Assembly: GCA_040765295.1 (NCBI GenBank)
Contig: JAXGSB010000001.1
Coordinates: 1,860,001-1,924,000 of the forward strand
Length of the DNA: 64,000 nucleotides
Source: Scatomorpha sp040765295
GTDB lineage: Bacteria; Bacillota; Clostridia; Oscillospirales; Oscillospiraceae
Direction of reading: 5' to 3'
Of this stretch, positions 44,411-53,554 are shown piece by piece. The notes beneath the pieces are model-generated. The model had not been told where the DNA came from, did no database searches, and was given only the letters and a program-made list of their open reading frames with translations. The translations under genes were made by a program, and so were the position numbers. How positions within the stretch are numbered: the stretch's first letter is position 1; the number at the start of each line of letters is the position of its first letter.

Positions 44411-45360
44411 TTCAGTTCAAAAATTCGATAGCAGAGGTATGTCAAATAAGGAGACGGAGCTTTTTTCTGCCCGAAATCCCAGTCTTTCAATTTAAGGTAC
44501 ACCGATTCGGGCGTGAAAAGGCCGTTTTCGTCTTGCTTGGCTTTTATATGTTCAATCATTTCAAGAAATCGCGGGTCGTCCCGCGCCAACTCGTATTTAC
44601 TTAGAACTCCGGCCACGCTGACAATATCATACCAAATTGAGGGCGCTTTCAGCTTACGAAAGTCCGTGCCCATGAAGAACATATAAGGATGCTGACTGAG
44701 GCTGTTTTCCCACAGGTTGAGCAGCGCTTTTACAGATGTAACAGCAGCCTGAGAATCCTTATATTCCGGTATGTATGAGAGCAAATCGGCCATAATAAGA
44801 GTCGCATACGGACAGCAGTCGTCCTTTCTCCCCGGACCGCGAAACCTGCCCAGCTCGGGTGACACGGCGCAGGGGAAGCCGTTATCGCGGCATAGGGATA
44901 CAAGATAGTCAACACCGGGTTTTAAGTATTCGCGGTAATCCACACCCGCCTTCAGCAGAGCAAGAAAAAGCAGGGGCGCATCGCACAGGCACCAGCTGAA
45001 TACGTCCTCGCCTGCGCCGCCGAAATGTTTGGGTATATTGGTCATAGACTGATAAACGCCGTTTTCGTCCCTGTGCTCTAGAATTTCATCAACGGCCGCT
45101 TTAATTTCAGGAACTTCCGCGCCAAATCCGAGGTCAAGCAGAAACAGCAGTTTGTGTATCGGCAAATCGGGATTCTTATGATTTGTCACCAAGCTTCCGT
45201 GAAAGTTTTTTATGTCAGAAAGGTATCTTTTTATACGGCTGTCGGCCAACGCCGCATTTCTGATTTCGACGATATTGTCTTTATGTTCGTGACACAAGTT
45301 AAGCAGAATTGCGTATTTCAGCCAGTCGTCGCTGATTTCCAAAAGCTTTTGATAATCCAT
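44407..45360 (-). CDS. Unrecognised protein with terpenoid-cyclase-like helical repeats
   Basis: 317 residues from ATG 45360 (GGAG upstream); a GTG at 45414 is an alternative. Helical throughout; motifs such as LFLLDLGFGAEVPEIKAAVD, GRKDDCCPYATLIMADLLSY and IKAKQDENGLFTPESVY (QDxxG) resemble the alpha/alpha barrels of prenyltransferase/squalene-cyclase-like proteins. There is no clear catalytic motif. It ends in an overlap with the GNAT gene, suggesting a two-gene operon. Confidence 0.55.
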   Translation of the reverse strand: MDYQKLLEISDDWLKYAILLNLCHEHKDNIVEIRNAALADSRIKRYLSDIKNFHGSLVTNHKNPDLPIHKLLFLLDLGFGAEVPEIKAAVDEILEHRDENGVYQSMTNIPKHFGGAGEDVFSWCLCDAPLLFLALLKAGVDYREYLKPGVDYLVSLCRDNGFPCAVSPELGRFRGPGRKDDCCPYATLIMADLLSYIPEYKDSQAAVTSVKALLNLWENSLSQHPYMFFMGTDFRKLKAPSIWYDIVSVAGVLSKYELARDDPRFLEMIEHIKAKQDENGLFTPESVYLKLKDWDFGQKKAPSPYLTYLCYRIFELN

Positions 45361-45439
45361 TTTCTCCGTCAGACTCCCTTCTTCTTTGTTCCCAAAATTG
45401 ACATATGAACACACTGTTCACAGCCGATTTGCGGATTTT

Positions 45440-46255
45440 TTACTGCTGTTCCGACTCGAGAAATCTGAAAACCCGCTTATTGAAATCTTCCGCTTCTTCA
45501 TATGCGGCATGACCCAATTCTTTATATACATAAAGTTTGCTGTCCGAAATTTGTTCGTGAAGTTCATAAGAGCCCTCTATCCCCACTATTCGGTCTTTTT
45601 CGCCGCCTATTATGAGTGTGGGACAGTTTATCTTTTTAAGCTCTTGGAATGCATCAAACGAAAGGATTGCGTTTGCATTGATGAGAAATCTTTTATAGTT
45701 TTTCGGTTTTCCGATGAAGCCAATAATGGGATACATTCTCCTGAGCTTTTTAAGATACTCATAAGAATAGCTTTTTTCTGCAGTGTCTATCATCAGCTTT
45801 TTATGCTTGCCCTCTTTCGCATAATCAATCCACCGATCTACACACTCTCGCAATGTTTCATTTACCCGAGGCGCAGAAACAGCTATCACAAGCTTTTCAA
45901 CCATTTCCGCATGGTCTATTGCAAGATACTGCGCAATCATGCCGCCCTGCGATACGCCCGTGACGAACGCTTTTTTTAGCCCGAGCTTTTTCATGGCCTG
46001 CGCCATATCATCTGCCATTTCTCGGATAGAATATGTCTCCAGCATTTCGTTTTTTCTGCTGAAGATATAAACGGTATATTTTTCAAAAAACAGCTCATAT
46101 GGCTTTGCCAAAAGCAGAGCCTTTCCTTTTACAGTGCCCAGTCCGTCCGACAAGCCGGGCAGAAGAACAAGCGCTTTTTCGCCGTATCCAAAAGAAACAT
46201 AGTTCATTTCCGTGTCGCCTATTGCGACAGCTCCGTTTTTTGCGTTCCACAACAT
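45440..46255 (-). CDS. Alpha/beta hydrolase (tandem copy 1)
   Basis: 271 residues. Nucleophile elbow VTGVSQGGMIAQYL, acid at GGEKDRIVGIEGSYE and base at ELGHAAYEEAEDFN. The first 20 residues (MLWNAKNGAVAIGDTEMNYV) and the overall sequence are very close to the next gene (46324). The two even share leader bases (GCGGGGAATTTAA / GCGGGGGTTTAA). The duplication is recent in evolutionary terms. Substrate unknown; the family includes esterases and lyases. Confidence 0.85.
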   Translation of the reverse strand: MLWNAKNGAVAIGDTEMNYVSFGYGEKALVLLPGLSDGLGTVKGKALLLAKPYELFFEKYTVYIFSRKNEMLETYSIREMADDMAQAMKKLGLKKAFVTGVSQGGMIAQYLAIDHAEMVEKLVIAVSAPRVNETLRECVDRWIDYAKEGKHKKLMIDTAEKSYSYEYLKKLRRMYPIIGFIGKPKNYKRFLINANAILSFDAFQELKKINCPTLIIGGEKDRIVGIEGSYELHEQISDSKLYVYKELGHAAYEEAEDFNKRVFRFLESEQQ

Positions 46256-46323
46256 AGTTTAAATTCCCCGCAGATTCTGCTTTGCCCCGACATGCCTTCG
46301 GCGTGTTATATCCGAAGCTTCTG

Positions 46324-47136
46324 CTATTCTTTCTCCTCTAGAAATCTGAAGATGCGCTCGTTTAAATCTTCCGCTTCTTCATACACGGCATGGCCCAGCT
46401 CTTCATATACATAAAGTTCGCTGTCCGAAATTTGTTCATGAAGTTCATAAGAGCCCTCTATCCCCACTATTTGGTCTTCTCCGCCGCCTATTATGAGTGT
46501 GGGGCAGTTTATTTTTTTAAGCTCGCGGTAGGCATCGAACGAACGGATTGCGTTTGCATTGATGAGATACCTTTTGTAGCTCGCCGGTTTTCCGAGTAGC
46601 CCGATAAACGGATATGTTTTCCTGAGCTTATCAAGTGCCTTGGGAGAATAGCTTTTTTCTATAGTGTCTATCGTCAGCTCTTTGTGATCGCCCCGCTCCG
46701 CATAATCAATCCACCGATTGACACACTCTCGGATTGTATCATTTACACGGGGTGCAGAAACAACTATAACTAGCTTTTCGACCATTTCCGGATAGTTTAT
46801 CGCAAGATACTGCGCAACCATGCCGCCCTGCGACGCGCCCGTGACAACCGCTTTATTGATTCCAAGCGCTTTCATGACCTCTGCCGCATCGTCTGCCATT
46901 TCCCGTATAGAATAAACCTCGGGCAAGTCGTTTTTTCTGCTGAGCATATAAACGGTATATTCCTCAAAAAAGATTCTGTAATATCCGGCAAGGAACAAGG
47001 CCTTTCCCTTCACCGTTTTTAGCCCATCCGATAAACCGGGCAGAAAAATCAGCGCTTTTTCGCCGTATCCGAAAGAAACATAATCCATGTCCGTGTCGCC
47101 GACAGCGACAACTCCGTTTTTAGCATTCCACAACAT
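46324..47136 (-). CDS. Alpha/beta hydrolase (tandem copy 2)
   Basis: 270 residues, paralogue of 45440. Triad positions at VTGASQGGMVAQYL, GGGEDQIVGIEGSYE and ELGHAVYEEAEDLN are intact. Many differences are conservative, so both copies are probably functional. It lies 69 bases upstream of copy 1. Confidence 0.85.
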   Translation of the reverse strand: MLWNAKNGVVAVGDTDMDYVSFGYGEKALIFLPGLSDGLKTVKGKALFLAGYYRIFFEEYTVYMLSRKNDLPEVYSIREMADDAAEVMKALGINKAVVTGASQGGMVAQYLAINYPEMVEKLVIVVSAPRVNDTIRECVNRWIDYAERGDHKELTIDTIEKSYSPKALDKLRKTYPFIGLLGKPASYKRYLINANAIRSFDAYRELKKINCPTLIIGGGEDQIVGIEGSYELHEQISDSELYVYEELGHAVYEEAEDLNERIFRFLEEKE

Positions 47137-47189
47137 TGCTTAAACCCCCGCAACTTTCTAATTTCTCTTAATATAATCCCGATTTTTCC

Positions 47190-48005
47190 CTATTGCAATT
47201 GCTGAACAAATGTTTCAATTAAATTGTTGACGGTTTCCGGCTTATCAGTATTTGAATTGTGTCCCGCATCTTTTATCCATTCAATAGGAATACCCGTATT
47301 TTTATGCCAAGCTCTATTGAATCTGACGCACGAGCCGGCCTTGTCTTTTTTACCGCAAATCAGCAAAGCAGGGCATTTAATTTCATACGGCAAATCTTTT
47401 TCCATCGCTTCCGCAATAATTTTAAACCCGTGTCCCGAAAGTTTGGAATATCTTCTCTTATCCCAGTTATACACTGTCATCATCTCATACATCAGTTTCC
47501 TGCCGTATTCAGACTCGGCAACACCCCTCGTCCCCGCTTTGAGCAGCCATTTCCACGGAAAATAGAAATACATAGGCTCTGTTCTTTTTAAAGTCCAAAG
47601 TTCAATAGCCGTCACATACTTCCTCTGCAAGGGCGTTGAATCTATGGAAACAAAGCCCTTCAGTTTATCGGGATAAAGCTGCGCAAAAGCCTGTCCCACA
47701 TAGCCGCCCATAGATTGGCCTATAATGACAGGCTTCGTGATATTCTCCTGCTCAAGGATTCCGCAGAGCCATTTCGCCTTGTCTTCCAAGCTGAAATCGA
47801 ACTCAAACGGCCATGAAGAGGCGTGGGCGGGAGCATCCCAAACAAACACGTTGTATTTATCTTTAAAATATTCAATCTGTTTATCGAATAATCTGTGGTC
47901 TGCCGTTAAACCGGGCAAAAAGACCAGCGTTATTGGATTAACATCGAAAATGTTAATCCAATAGTGAATTGTCCCAGACTTTGTTTTGTATGTTTTTTCT
48001 GTCAT
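47190..48005 (-). CDS. Alpha/beta hydrolase (third)
   Basis: 271 residues from ATG 48005, six bases after GAGGTGA; a TTG at 48026 is upstream. Nucleophile IIGQSMGGYVGQAF, acid CGKKDKAGSCVRF, base DAGHNSNTDKPE. It belongs to a different subgroup from the two tandem copies, closer to epoxide-hydrolase/haloalkane-dehalogenase-like members by layout. The frame begins within the stop region of the upstream hydrolase. Confidence 0.85.
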   Translation of the reverse strand: MTEKTYKTKSGTIHYWINIFDVNPITLVFLPGLTADHRLFDKQIEYFKDKYNVFVWDAPAHASSWPFEFDFSLEDKAKWLCGILEQENITKPVIIGQSMGGYVGQAFAQLYPDKLKGFVSIDSTPLQRKYVTAIELWTLKRTEPMYFYFPWKWLLKAGTRGVAESEYGRKLMYEMMTVYNWDKRRYSKLSGHGFKIIAEAMEKDLPYEIKCPALLICGKKDKAGSCVRFNRAWHKNTGIPIEWIKDAGHNSNTDKPETVNNLIETFVQQLQ

Positions 48006-48022
48006 TTCACTCACCTCAAATT

Positions 48023-48745
48023 TCAAACTGCCTTTTTGCCGAGAATCATTTTTTTGAAATCCTCAATTAATAAAGATTGATCCTCCGGGGAATAGTAATA
48101 ATGGCCGGAGCCGTTCAGCATTTTAACTGTCATGCAGGTGTTGTTTTTGAGTAATTTGCAAGATTCAGGAGAGACAATCTCATCATGCATGGATAGATAT
48201 ACGTGAGACGGCACTGGCACCTTTTGTATAGCTTTTCGCGTTTTTCTTATTTCGGAAAAAAGCTCAAGATACCTTGGAATCCAAGCGAGATATCTTAAAA
48301 TATGGCTGTCTCTTTCTATGCTGTACGCATTTTGCGCGGCTAAAGCCCATTTGTCCTCAGGCTTAATCTTCCCTCGAAAAACTTTCCATGTGGTTCTTAA
48401 GAATCTAACAGTAACACACAGTTTTAACGGGACATTTAAAAGAAACAGCTCATCTATAGGTTTTTCTGCTGCCTCTTGGATTGCAAACAGTGTTCCCATT
48501 GAATGTGCGACCAAAATAACTCGGTCGTGAGCTTTTAGCAATTCATCAAGGGAGTTCTTTATCTGCTGTTTCCACTCGGACATGGATGCCCGCGAAAAAT
48601 CTTTTACACTGCCGCCGTGCCCTTTTAGCAGTATATTGCATATGGACCAGTCCGAAGGAACTAATGGCAAAAAAAGATTGAAATGCTTTGGAGTTCCCAG
48701 AATACCATGGATAAACAGAACCGCAACGCGATTTTGACTGCACAT
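48023..48745 (-). CDS. Alpha/beta hydrolase (fourth), esterase/lipase-like
   Basis: 240 residues from ATG 48745 (GGAGGTGC upstream). Oxyanion region LFIHGILGTPKHF, nucleophile LVAHSMGTLFAIQEA, acid SMHDEIVSPESC, base GSGHYYYSPEDQ. It resembles monoacylglycerol lipase or carboxylesterase Est30-like enzymes. Its stop lies inside the leader of the third hydrolase, so 48745-47190 is probably one transcript. Confidence 0.85.
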   Translation of the reverse strand: MCSQNRVAVLFIHGILGTPKHFNLFLPLVPSDWSICNILLKGHGGSVKDFSRASMSEWKQQIKNSLDELLKAHDRVILVAHSMGTLFAIQEAAEKPIDELFLLNVPLKLCVTVRFLRTTWKVFRGKIKPEDKWALAAQNAYSIERDSHILRYLAWIPRYLELFSEIRKTRKAIQKVPVPSHVYLSMHDEIVSPESCKLLKNNTCMTVKMLNGSGHYYYSPEDQSLLIEDFKKMILGKKAV

Positions 48746-48823
48746 ATTATCTAAGCACCTCCATAAATTTAAGTTTATCAACGAGCATCATATTCGTCAA
48801 AGTTCTTTTATCAAAAAGCAATA

Positions 48824-49495
48824 TCACCAAACAAAGGGTATTAGCCTATACTTCACACGGCTTTTATATTCCGAGTAGCCCTCCAATTCCCTTTCCAAAA
48901 CTTCTTCCTCGTTTTTTATCCTTTTGACCGTGATTGCAGGATACATCAGAAAAATAATAAACGAGAACAGAGAGCCGAGCACCAAGGGCATAGACAAAAA
49001 CAGCAGTATTGTTGCGGCGTACATCGGGTGTCTCACAATGCCGTATAGCCCCGTATCGACTACTTTTTGATTTTTTTGAACCTCTATTGTTCTGGAAAGA
49101 TAGGCATTTTCGCGCAAGACCTCCGCATAAAGCAGATATGAGAGCAAGAAGACAGCCGTCGCCGCAAAAACCGCGCCCTTGGGCAAAGCGGACCACCCGG
49201 AGCGGTGGTCCAGACCCGCAACAATAAAGCCGCCGATAAACATGAGCGCGCTCAGGACCATCACGCCTTTTTGTTCCGTTTCTTTTTCTTTTGCGTTTAA
49301 CCTTTTGCGCAAAAGCTCGGGATTTTTTATTGCCAAAATAATCCCCACAATAAGCACGGGAATAAAAAGAACGGCGATAAACAGCCACGCGTTCCAAAAT
49401 TTAAGCGTTCCCGCCGGAATAAAGAGCAGGGCCAAAATTACTGCGAGGCCCGAAAGGTATTTAATTATGGCTTGAGAAAAAAGTTTTTTATCCAT
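48824..49495 (-). CDS. Isoprenylcysteine carboxyl methyltransferase-like membrane protein
   Basis: 223 residues with five or six hydrophobic helices. The C-terminal ICMT/PEMT signature is GLYGIVRHPMYAATILLFLS, followed by RIKNEEEVLERELEGYSEYK, the usual SAM-site region. Bacterial members methylate lipids or small molecules rather than prenylated proteins. ATG 49495 follows AGGGAGA. First gene upstream of the hydrolase run, with 78 bases between. Confidence 0.8.
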   Translation of the reverse strand: MDKKLFSQAIIKYLSGLAVILALLFIPAGTLKFWNAWLFIAVLFIPVLIVGIILAIKNPELLRKRLNAKEKETEQKGVMVLSALMFIGGFIVAGLDHRSGWSALPKGAVFAATAVFLLSYLLYAEVLRENAYLSRTIEVQKNQKVVDTGLYGIVRHPMYAATILLFLSMPLVLGSLFSFIIFLMYPAITVKRIKNEEEVLERELEGYSEYKSRVKYRLIPFVW

Positions 49496-49603
49496 TCGGA
49501 TTTGCGTCTCCCTGCTTCAATTTTTCTTTATGTACACAAAATATATGCTCATAACAGAGAATTATAAAAATGACATAAACACCTATGCTAACAAACATAA
49601 GTT

Positions 49604-50303
49604 TTAATCATTTTTCATGGTTTCAATGCTGTCAATTATTTCAAATGTAAAATACTTTGCAAGTTTATCATGCGTAATGTATTCTCTTTTCTTTTCACAC
49701 ATATTTCGTAAAACGAAAGTGTTTATCTCGAACGAAGGATAAATAACATATATTTTTCGTTTTCCTAGAAAGATTTCTTCTTTCAGTTTTTCATAAATTA
49801 CATCCAAAAAATCTAAAGTATATTGTGGAATAAAACTTTTCTTAGAATCAAAGGCAAGAGGATAAGGCAAGAAAAAAATAATGTTTACTTCCTTTTCACC
49901 TTTCTTACCGCGAAGCACACGAAGTATTTGATCTTTCATTATTTTATAAAGCTTAGTTTTAGAAATATGTTCAGGGTCACTTTCAAGTTTTTGTAAATCA
50001 AACTCGTGAGTCCCATTTTCCATTTCTTCAAACCACTCCCCCTATTTTCGGGCTATGTTTTTCACCGTTTGTAAGCAGTTTAATTTGCTCTGACTGAAAA
50101 GGTTGCTTGGCTTCATATTCTTCCCCAGAATCATGGTCGATAAAGTCACATTGCCCGTCGGATTGGTTAGGTATCATACTGTAGGTATTGGGGAAAACTA
50201 TTTCCGACAAATTCATTAACTCTAACACGAAATTCTCATATACTTTTTTATTAAATAATTCTGTAGGATTATTAGACATAAAGTATCTATAGTAAATTCC
50301 CAT
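49604..50303 (-). pseudogene. Unknown protein with PD-(D/E)XK-like motif, broken at a G5 tract
   Basis: Two abutting frames. The first (from about ATG 50303, MGIYYRYFMSNNPTELFNKK) ends at 50028 after EKHSPKIGGVV. The second continues EWFEEMENGTHEFDLQKLES to 49604. Removing one G from the run of five at 50036-50042 joins them into a protein of about 233 residues. Residues about 45-70 (GQCDFIDHDSGEEYEAKQP) look like the D-x(n)-ExK core of restriction-endonuclease-fold proteins. I do not recognise the family. The break could be phase variation, decay or a sequencing error. Confidence 0.6.
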
Positions 50304-50471
50304 AATTTTTACTCCCAACTAATTAAAAATATTATTTGAGAATTTTTTCCAAATTGATTCAGCTTGTAATCTTAGTGTTTATAGCCACTATAAACTTTTC
50401 GACTTCCCGCTCTATTTGCTCTATCAAAATCTCTTGATTCTCGAAATCGGGCTCTTCGGCAAGGCAATTTT

Positions 50472-50897
50472 CTACATATAGCTCTCCATCTCGGAATTGA
50501 GCTTCTCGATCAGCTCAATGACAGACGCCCTGAAATTTTTAAGTTCTATTATTTGCTCTTTTATTTCTCCCTGCACTCTTATATCCGTAAAGATATTGTC
50601 GAACCAAATATCAAAGATGTTGTCACTCATAGCATCGCTGATCTCTGCCGGCAGATGCATATTCACATCTTCAAGCTCTTTATTCAGCAGCTTTAGTGAA
50701 TGAGATATTTCTTTAATTTCGCTGTTTGCGTCTCTGATTCTTTCTCTTTTAACAAAACTCGAAAACATTCCTCCGCCAAACAAATCTATAATCCCCCAAG
50801 ACGACGCGCTGTCCAAAGAAGATAAGGCGTTATCTATTCTCGCAACAACCTTCTGCGCCGCAGTTTTTGCTTCATAAAGTTCTTTTAATCTATCCAT
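50472..50897 (-). CDS. Unknown coiled-coil protein
   Basis: 141 residues from ATG 50897 (GGAGGAAG upstream). Helical with two coiled-coil-like stretches (LKELYEAKTAAQKVVARID and ANSEIKEISHSLKLLNKELE) around a glycine-rich turn (WGIIDLFGGGMFSSF). No catalytic motif or membrane segment is clear. The pattern is shared by uncharacterised firmicute proteins. Monocistronic. Confidence 0.6.
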   Translation of the reverse strand: MDRLKELYEAKTAAQKVVARIDNALSSLDSASSWGIIDLFGGGMFSSFVKRERIRDANSEIKEISHSLKLLNKELEDVNMHLPAEISDAMSDNIFDIWFDNIFTDIRVQGEIKEQIIELKNFRASVIELIEKLNSEMESYM

Positions 50898-51057
50898 AAT
50901 TGCTTCCTCCAAAAACTAGAATTTATCTTTTAATCCCATATTCATCAAATTCCATCTATTTTATGCCCCTTAAATTCTGTATGTTTACCGCTTTTTATTA
51001 TAGCATTCATATGTAAAATCTGTTATGCAAACGCGGATAATGTTTTAGAAAAACTTC

Positions 51058-51096
51058 GGAAAAAAGACTGCGGCGGGAAGTGTTCTTCCCGCCGCA
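51058..51096 (-). terminator. Terminator after the 51120 membrane protein gene
   Basis: GCGGCGGGAAG / CTTCCCGCCGC, 11 perfect pairs with a 4-base loop, followed by AGTCTTTTTT on the minus strand. Confidence 0.85.
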
Positions 51097-51119
51097 TAAT
51101 TTTTGAAATATTAAGAGAT

Positions 51120-51497
51120 TTACTTCTTCTTTTGCATTTCTTTTTCAGCGGCTTTCCGCCTTCTGTGTGTAAACCATGCGCTTAGCAAAGCTACAGCGTA
51201 GCCCAGAATCAAATATCTCGCACCGTAGCTCAGAAAATCGCTCTCGCCCATTTTTAAGAATATCCATGTTCCGAGAACAAAGAGAGCCGAGAACAAAAGC
51301 GGCTGAAACCAGCAAGCTTTGATATCTTGCCCGGATATAATGCCGTTTAATATGGCCGCCATTGGATACAATGAGAAAAACATAACAAGGTACATCGTCT
51401 CTCCTTCACCGCCGCCCTTGAAAGTGACTGCCAAAAACGGCAGCAGCAACGTTAAAAGCGCCGATGCAAGCGCTATAATTATATTTTTCTTCATCAT
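51120..51497 (-). CDS. Small multi-pass membrane protein, unknown
   Basis: 125 residues, four hydrophobic segments (IIIALASALLTLLLPFLAV, YLVMFFSLYPMAAILNGII, PLLFSALFVLGTWIFL, ARYLILGYAVALLSAWF) and a Lys-rich tail. ATG 51497 after GGAGGTAA. No family recognised. Confidence 0.65.
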   Translation of the reverse strand: MMKKNIIIALASALLTLLLPFLAVTFKGGGEGETMYLVMFFSLYPMAAILNGIISGQDIKACWFQPLLFSALFVLGTWIFLKMGESDFLSYGARYLILGYAVALLSAWFTHRRRKAAEKEMQKKK

Positions 51498-51566
51498 AAA
51501 TTACCTCCGAAGTATGCCGATATTGAGTGCCGCGCTAAGCTGAATTGCAGCTTTAGAATCTCTTTA

Positions 51567-52334
51567 TTACAGAAGATATTCCTTAACCTCTTTAACAATA
51601 AAATCGCTGACTATGTCGAATATTTTTCTTCCGGTTTCGGCTGTTGCCTTCGCAGGGTCTCCGAAATAGGTGTCGGGCGCGCCAAGATCGATAAAGTTGT
51701 CAACGCCCGCCGCAAGCCTTTCGCCGAAAAACTCAGCCTCGTTATTGACTTTGAGCGCCCTCATCGCTTCTTCATTAACCCACTCGGGACGGATATACAT
51801 TATTTGAGAGCTCTCAATCTCGCCTGCGTGAATATCCCACTCGGGATGCTCCTCGCGCAGAACATGATAGGTCAAAGGGAGCCCCTTTGTGAACCACTCC
51901 GAGAAGAAATATTTAAAATCGGGATATTTTTTCCTGACATTTTCTCCTCCCTGAATAATGGCTTCCATATTTGCAGGCTCGGCATGTCCGCTGACAAAAA
52001 GAATTTTCTTAAAGCCCCTGCCGGCAAGGCTTGTGCAAACATCTTCCACAAGGGCCGTTACTGTTTCGGCCCTAATTGTTGCGGTGCCCGGAAAACAGCT
52101 GGCGACATCCGCAAGACAGTAGTTAATCGGAGCGGCGATAAGCGACTCTATCCCCTCATCTTGGAGCTTTCTTGCGGCGTCGTCGCACATCTGGCAGGCG
52201 GTGAGTACATCTGAACCAAGCGGCAGGTGCGGCCCGTGCGCCTCCATCGGGCTTACCGGAAGAAACGCCAGGTCGGTTTTTTCCATAAGCGCTTTGAATT
52301 GCTCTCTGTTCATCGAAAACATGTGGTTTAGCAT
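51567..52334 (-). CDS. Creatininase family protein
   Basis: 255 residues. Metal-binding motifs of creatininase/ArfB-type amidohydrolases are present: SPMEAHGPHLPLGSDVLTA, FVSGHAEPANMEA and DIHAGEIESSQIM (Glu, His, Asp ligands). Members hydrolyse cyclic amides or formamides. ATG 52334 follows AGGAGGAAT. Not in a visible operon; an AT-rich promoter with TATAAT-like boxes lies at 52360-52400. Substrate unknown. Confidence 0.85.
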   Translation of the reverse strand: MLNHMFSMNREQFKALMEKTDLAFLPVSPMEAHGPHLPLGSDVLTACQMCDDAARKLQDEGIESLIAAPINYCLADVASCFPGTATIRAETVTALVEDVCTSLAGRGFKKILFVSGHAEPANMEAIIQGGENVRKKYPDFKYFFSEWFTKGLPLTYHVLREEHPEWDIHAGEIESSQIMYIRPEWVNEEAMRALKVNNEAEFFGERLAAGVDNFIDLGAPDTYFGDPAKATAETGRKIFDIVSDFIVKEVKEYLL

Positions 52335-52436
52335 TTCCTATATTCCTCCTTTTATCTGATTATCTACATATATTATGTGAGTATTATAGCATAAATTAGA
52401 ATCGCATTAAACGAACTTTCATCACCAAACAGCCAA

Positions 52437-52484
52437 AAAGAGGACGGATTTTCAGAGCAAGTGAAAGTCCGCCCTCTTTTTTTT
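52437..52484. terminator. Bidirectional terminator between DUF3021 and creatininase genes
   Basis: AGAGGACGGATTTTC and AAAGTCCGCCCTCT form the stem; long T-run on the plus strand (52481-52489) and A-run on the other side. Confidence 0.75.
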
Positions 52485-52504
52485 AGAATAATGTTTTCGG
52501 ACGC

Positions 52505-52972
52505 TTATTTTATGTCGTGAATGTTTGTAACCCCTTCATTCATTTTCTTAATCTTGCTTTTCCATACAAAGTATTGAATCAGCCAAACAATGATGAAAAT
52601 CACTATAAAAATACCCACATACCGCAAAACTCCGGCAGTTGAATGAGGCATCCAGTTTGCAAAATAGGCGATTGGAAGCATGACGGCGCAGGCAATCGCA
52701 AAGTAAATACCGCTTTGTTTTGCAAGACTCCACGAATCAATTTCCCATATAACCGATGCCATCGCAAATCCCATCCCCACTATTCCGCTGAGTATAGTTT
52801 GAAAGATGACCGCATTCAGTTCATTGCCCATTCTTTCGATAATTTCAGGGCTGGCAACGTGGAATAAACCATCATCGATAACAAAGGCAGAGATAATCAA
52901 TGCAACCGTAAAACCTATTGCAATTCCGATAGGAAATCCAAGAAAACCGCGTTTAATTATAATTTTTTTCAT
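52505..52972 (-). CDS. DUF3021 membrane protein
   Basis: 155 residues from ATG 52972 (GAGGTGG upstream). Four transmembrane helices (GFLGFPIGIAIGFTVALIIS, TILSGIVGMGFAMASVIWE, GIYFAIACAVMLPIAYFA, YVGIFIVIFIIVWLIQYFV) match DUF3021. Such proteins are almost always encoded with a LytTR regulator, as here, and are thought to restrain it at the membrane. Confidence 0.85.
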   Translation of the reverse strand: MKKIIIKRGFLGFPIGIAIGFTVALIISAFVIDDGLFHVASPEIIERMGNELNAVIFQTILSGIVGMGFAMASVIWEIDSWSLAKQSGIYFAIACAVMLPIAYFANWMPHSTAGVLRYVGIFIVIFIIVWLIQYFVWKSKIKKMNEGVTNIHDIK

Positions 52973-52982
52973 TTTTACCACC

Positions 52983-53423
52983 TCATATTCCTAATAATTG
53001 TTTAATTTTGGCGACATATCGCCTTGATACATAAGAAGCCGTTCCGTTTGAAAGAGTAACGCAAATTGTACCCGCAAAGCTCAAATCAAAGCCCTTGACT
53101 TTTTTCAAATTGATGATGTCCGAGTTTGATATTCTCACAAAATTGAAACTGTCCAGCCTGTTTTCAACTTCGTAAAGCCGCAGACGGAGCGTGTACTCTC
53201 CGCGAGTTGTTTCGGCAAGCACTTTACCGGATTCCGCAAAAATGCGGTAAATATCGTTTGGCTCTAAAAGCTCCACGGTTTCGTCCTTAAACCCCGCAAG
53301 TATTTGCGGCGGAGAATCGGAAAGCCTTTTAATAAGCGCATTAAGCTCTTCGGTCACTTTGTCTGCCACAACAATGATTTTAGGTTCTTTGCAATTCTCA
53401 TCAATCATGATTTCAATCTGCAT
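52983..53423 (-). CDS. LytTR-family DNA-binding regulator
   Basis: 146 residues. The C-terminal LytTR domain (about residues 55-146: DIYRIFAESGKVLAETTRGE, FVRISNSDIINLKKVKGFDL, TLSNGTASYVSRRYVAKIKQ) binds DNA. The N-terminal 50 residues are a small extra domain without a receiver fold, as in the DUF3021-associated subgroup. ATG 53423 follows AAGGAGATG. A tandem-repeat site typical for LytTR lies directly upstream. Confidence 0.85.
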   Translation of the reverse strand: MQIEIMIDENCKEPKIIVVADKVTEELNALIKRLSDSPPQILAGFKDETVELLEPNDIYRIFAESGKVLAETTRGEYTLRLRLYEVENRLDSFNFVRISNSDIINLKKVKGFDLSFAGTICVTLSNGTASYVSRRYVAKIKQLLGI

Positions 53424-53451
53424 TTACTCATCTCCTTTCCGTTACGACTTG

Positions 53452-53520
53452 AATATAATAAAACCAAGAATCGTTTTCAAGCGATTCTCGATAGGTGGTC
53501 GTTTTAAGGCCATAAGTGGT
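53452..53520 (-). promoter_or_regulatory. LytTR/DUF3021 promoter with tandem LytTR site
   Basis: ACCACTTAT and ACCACCTAT (minus strand; 53512-53520 and 53491-53499) are direct repeats with a 12-base spacer, the spacing of known LytTR sites. They lie just upstream of a -35 TTGAAA (53475-53480), a 17-base spacer and -10 TATATT (53452-53457). A small hairpin (AGAATCG..CGATTCT) overlaps the -35. Confidence 0.65.
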
Positions 53521-53554
53521 AAATTATGGAGTTTATATTATTCTTTACATTTTA

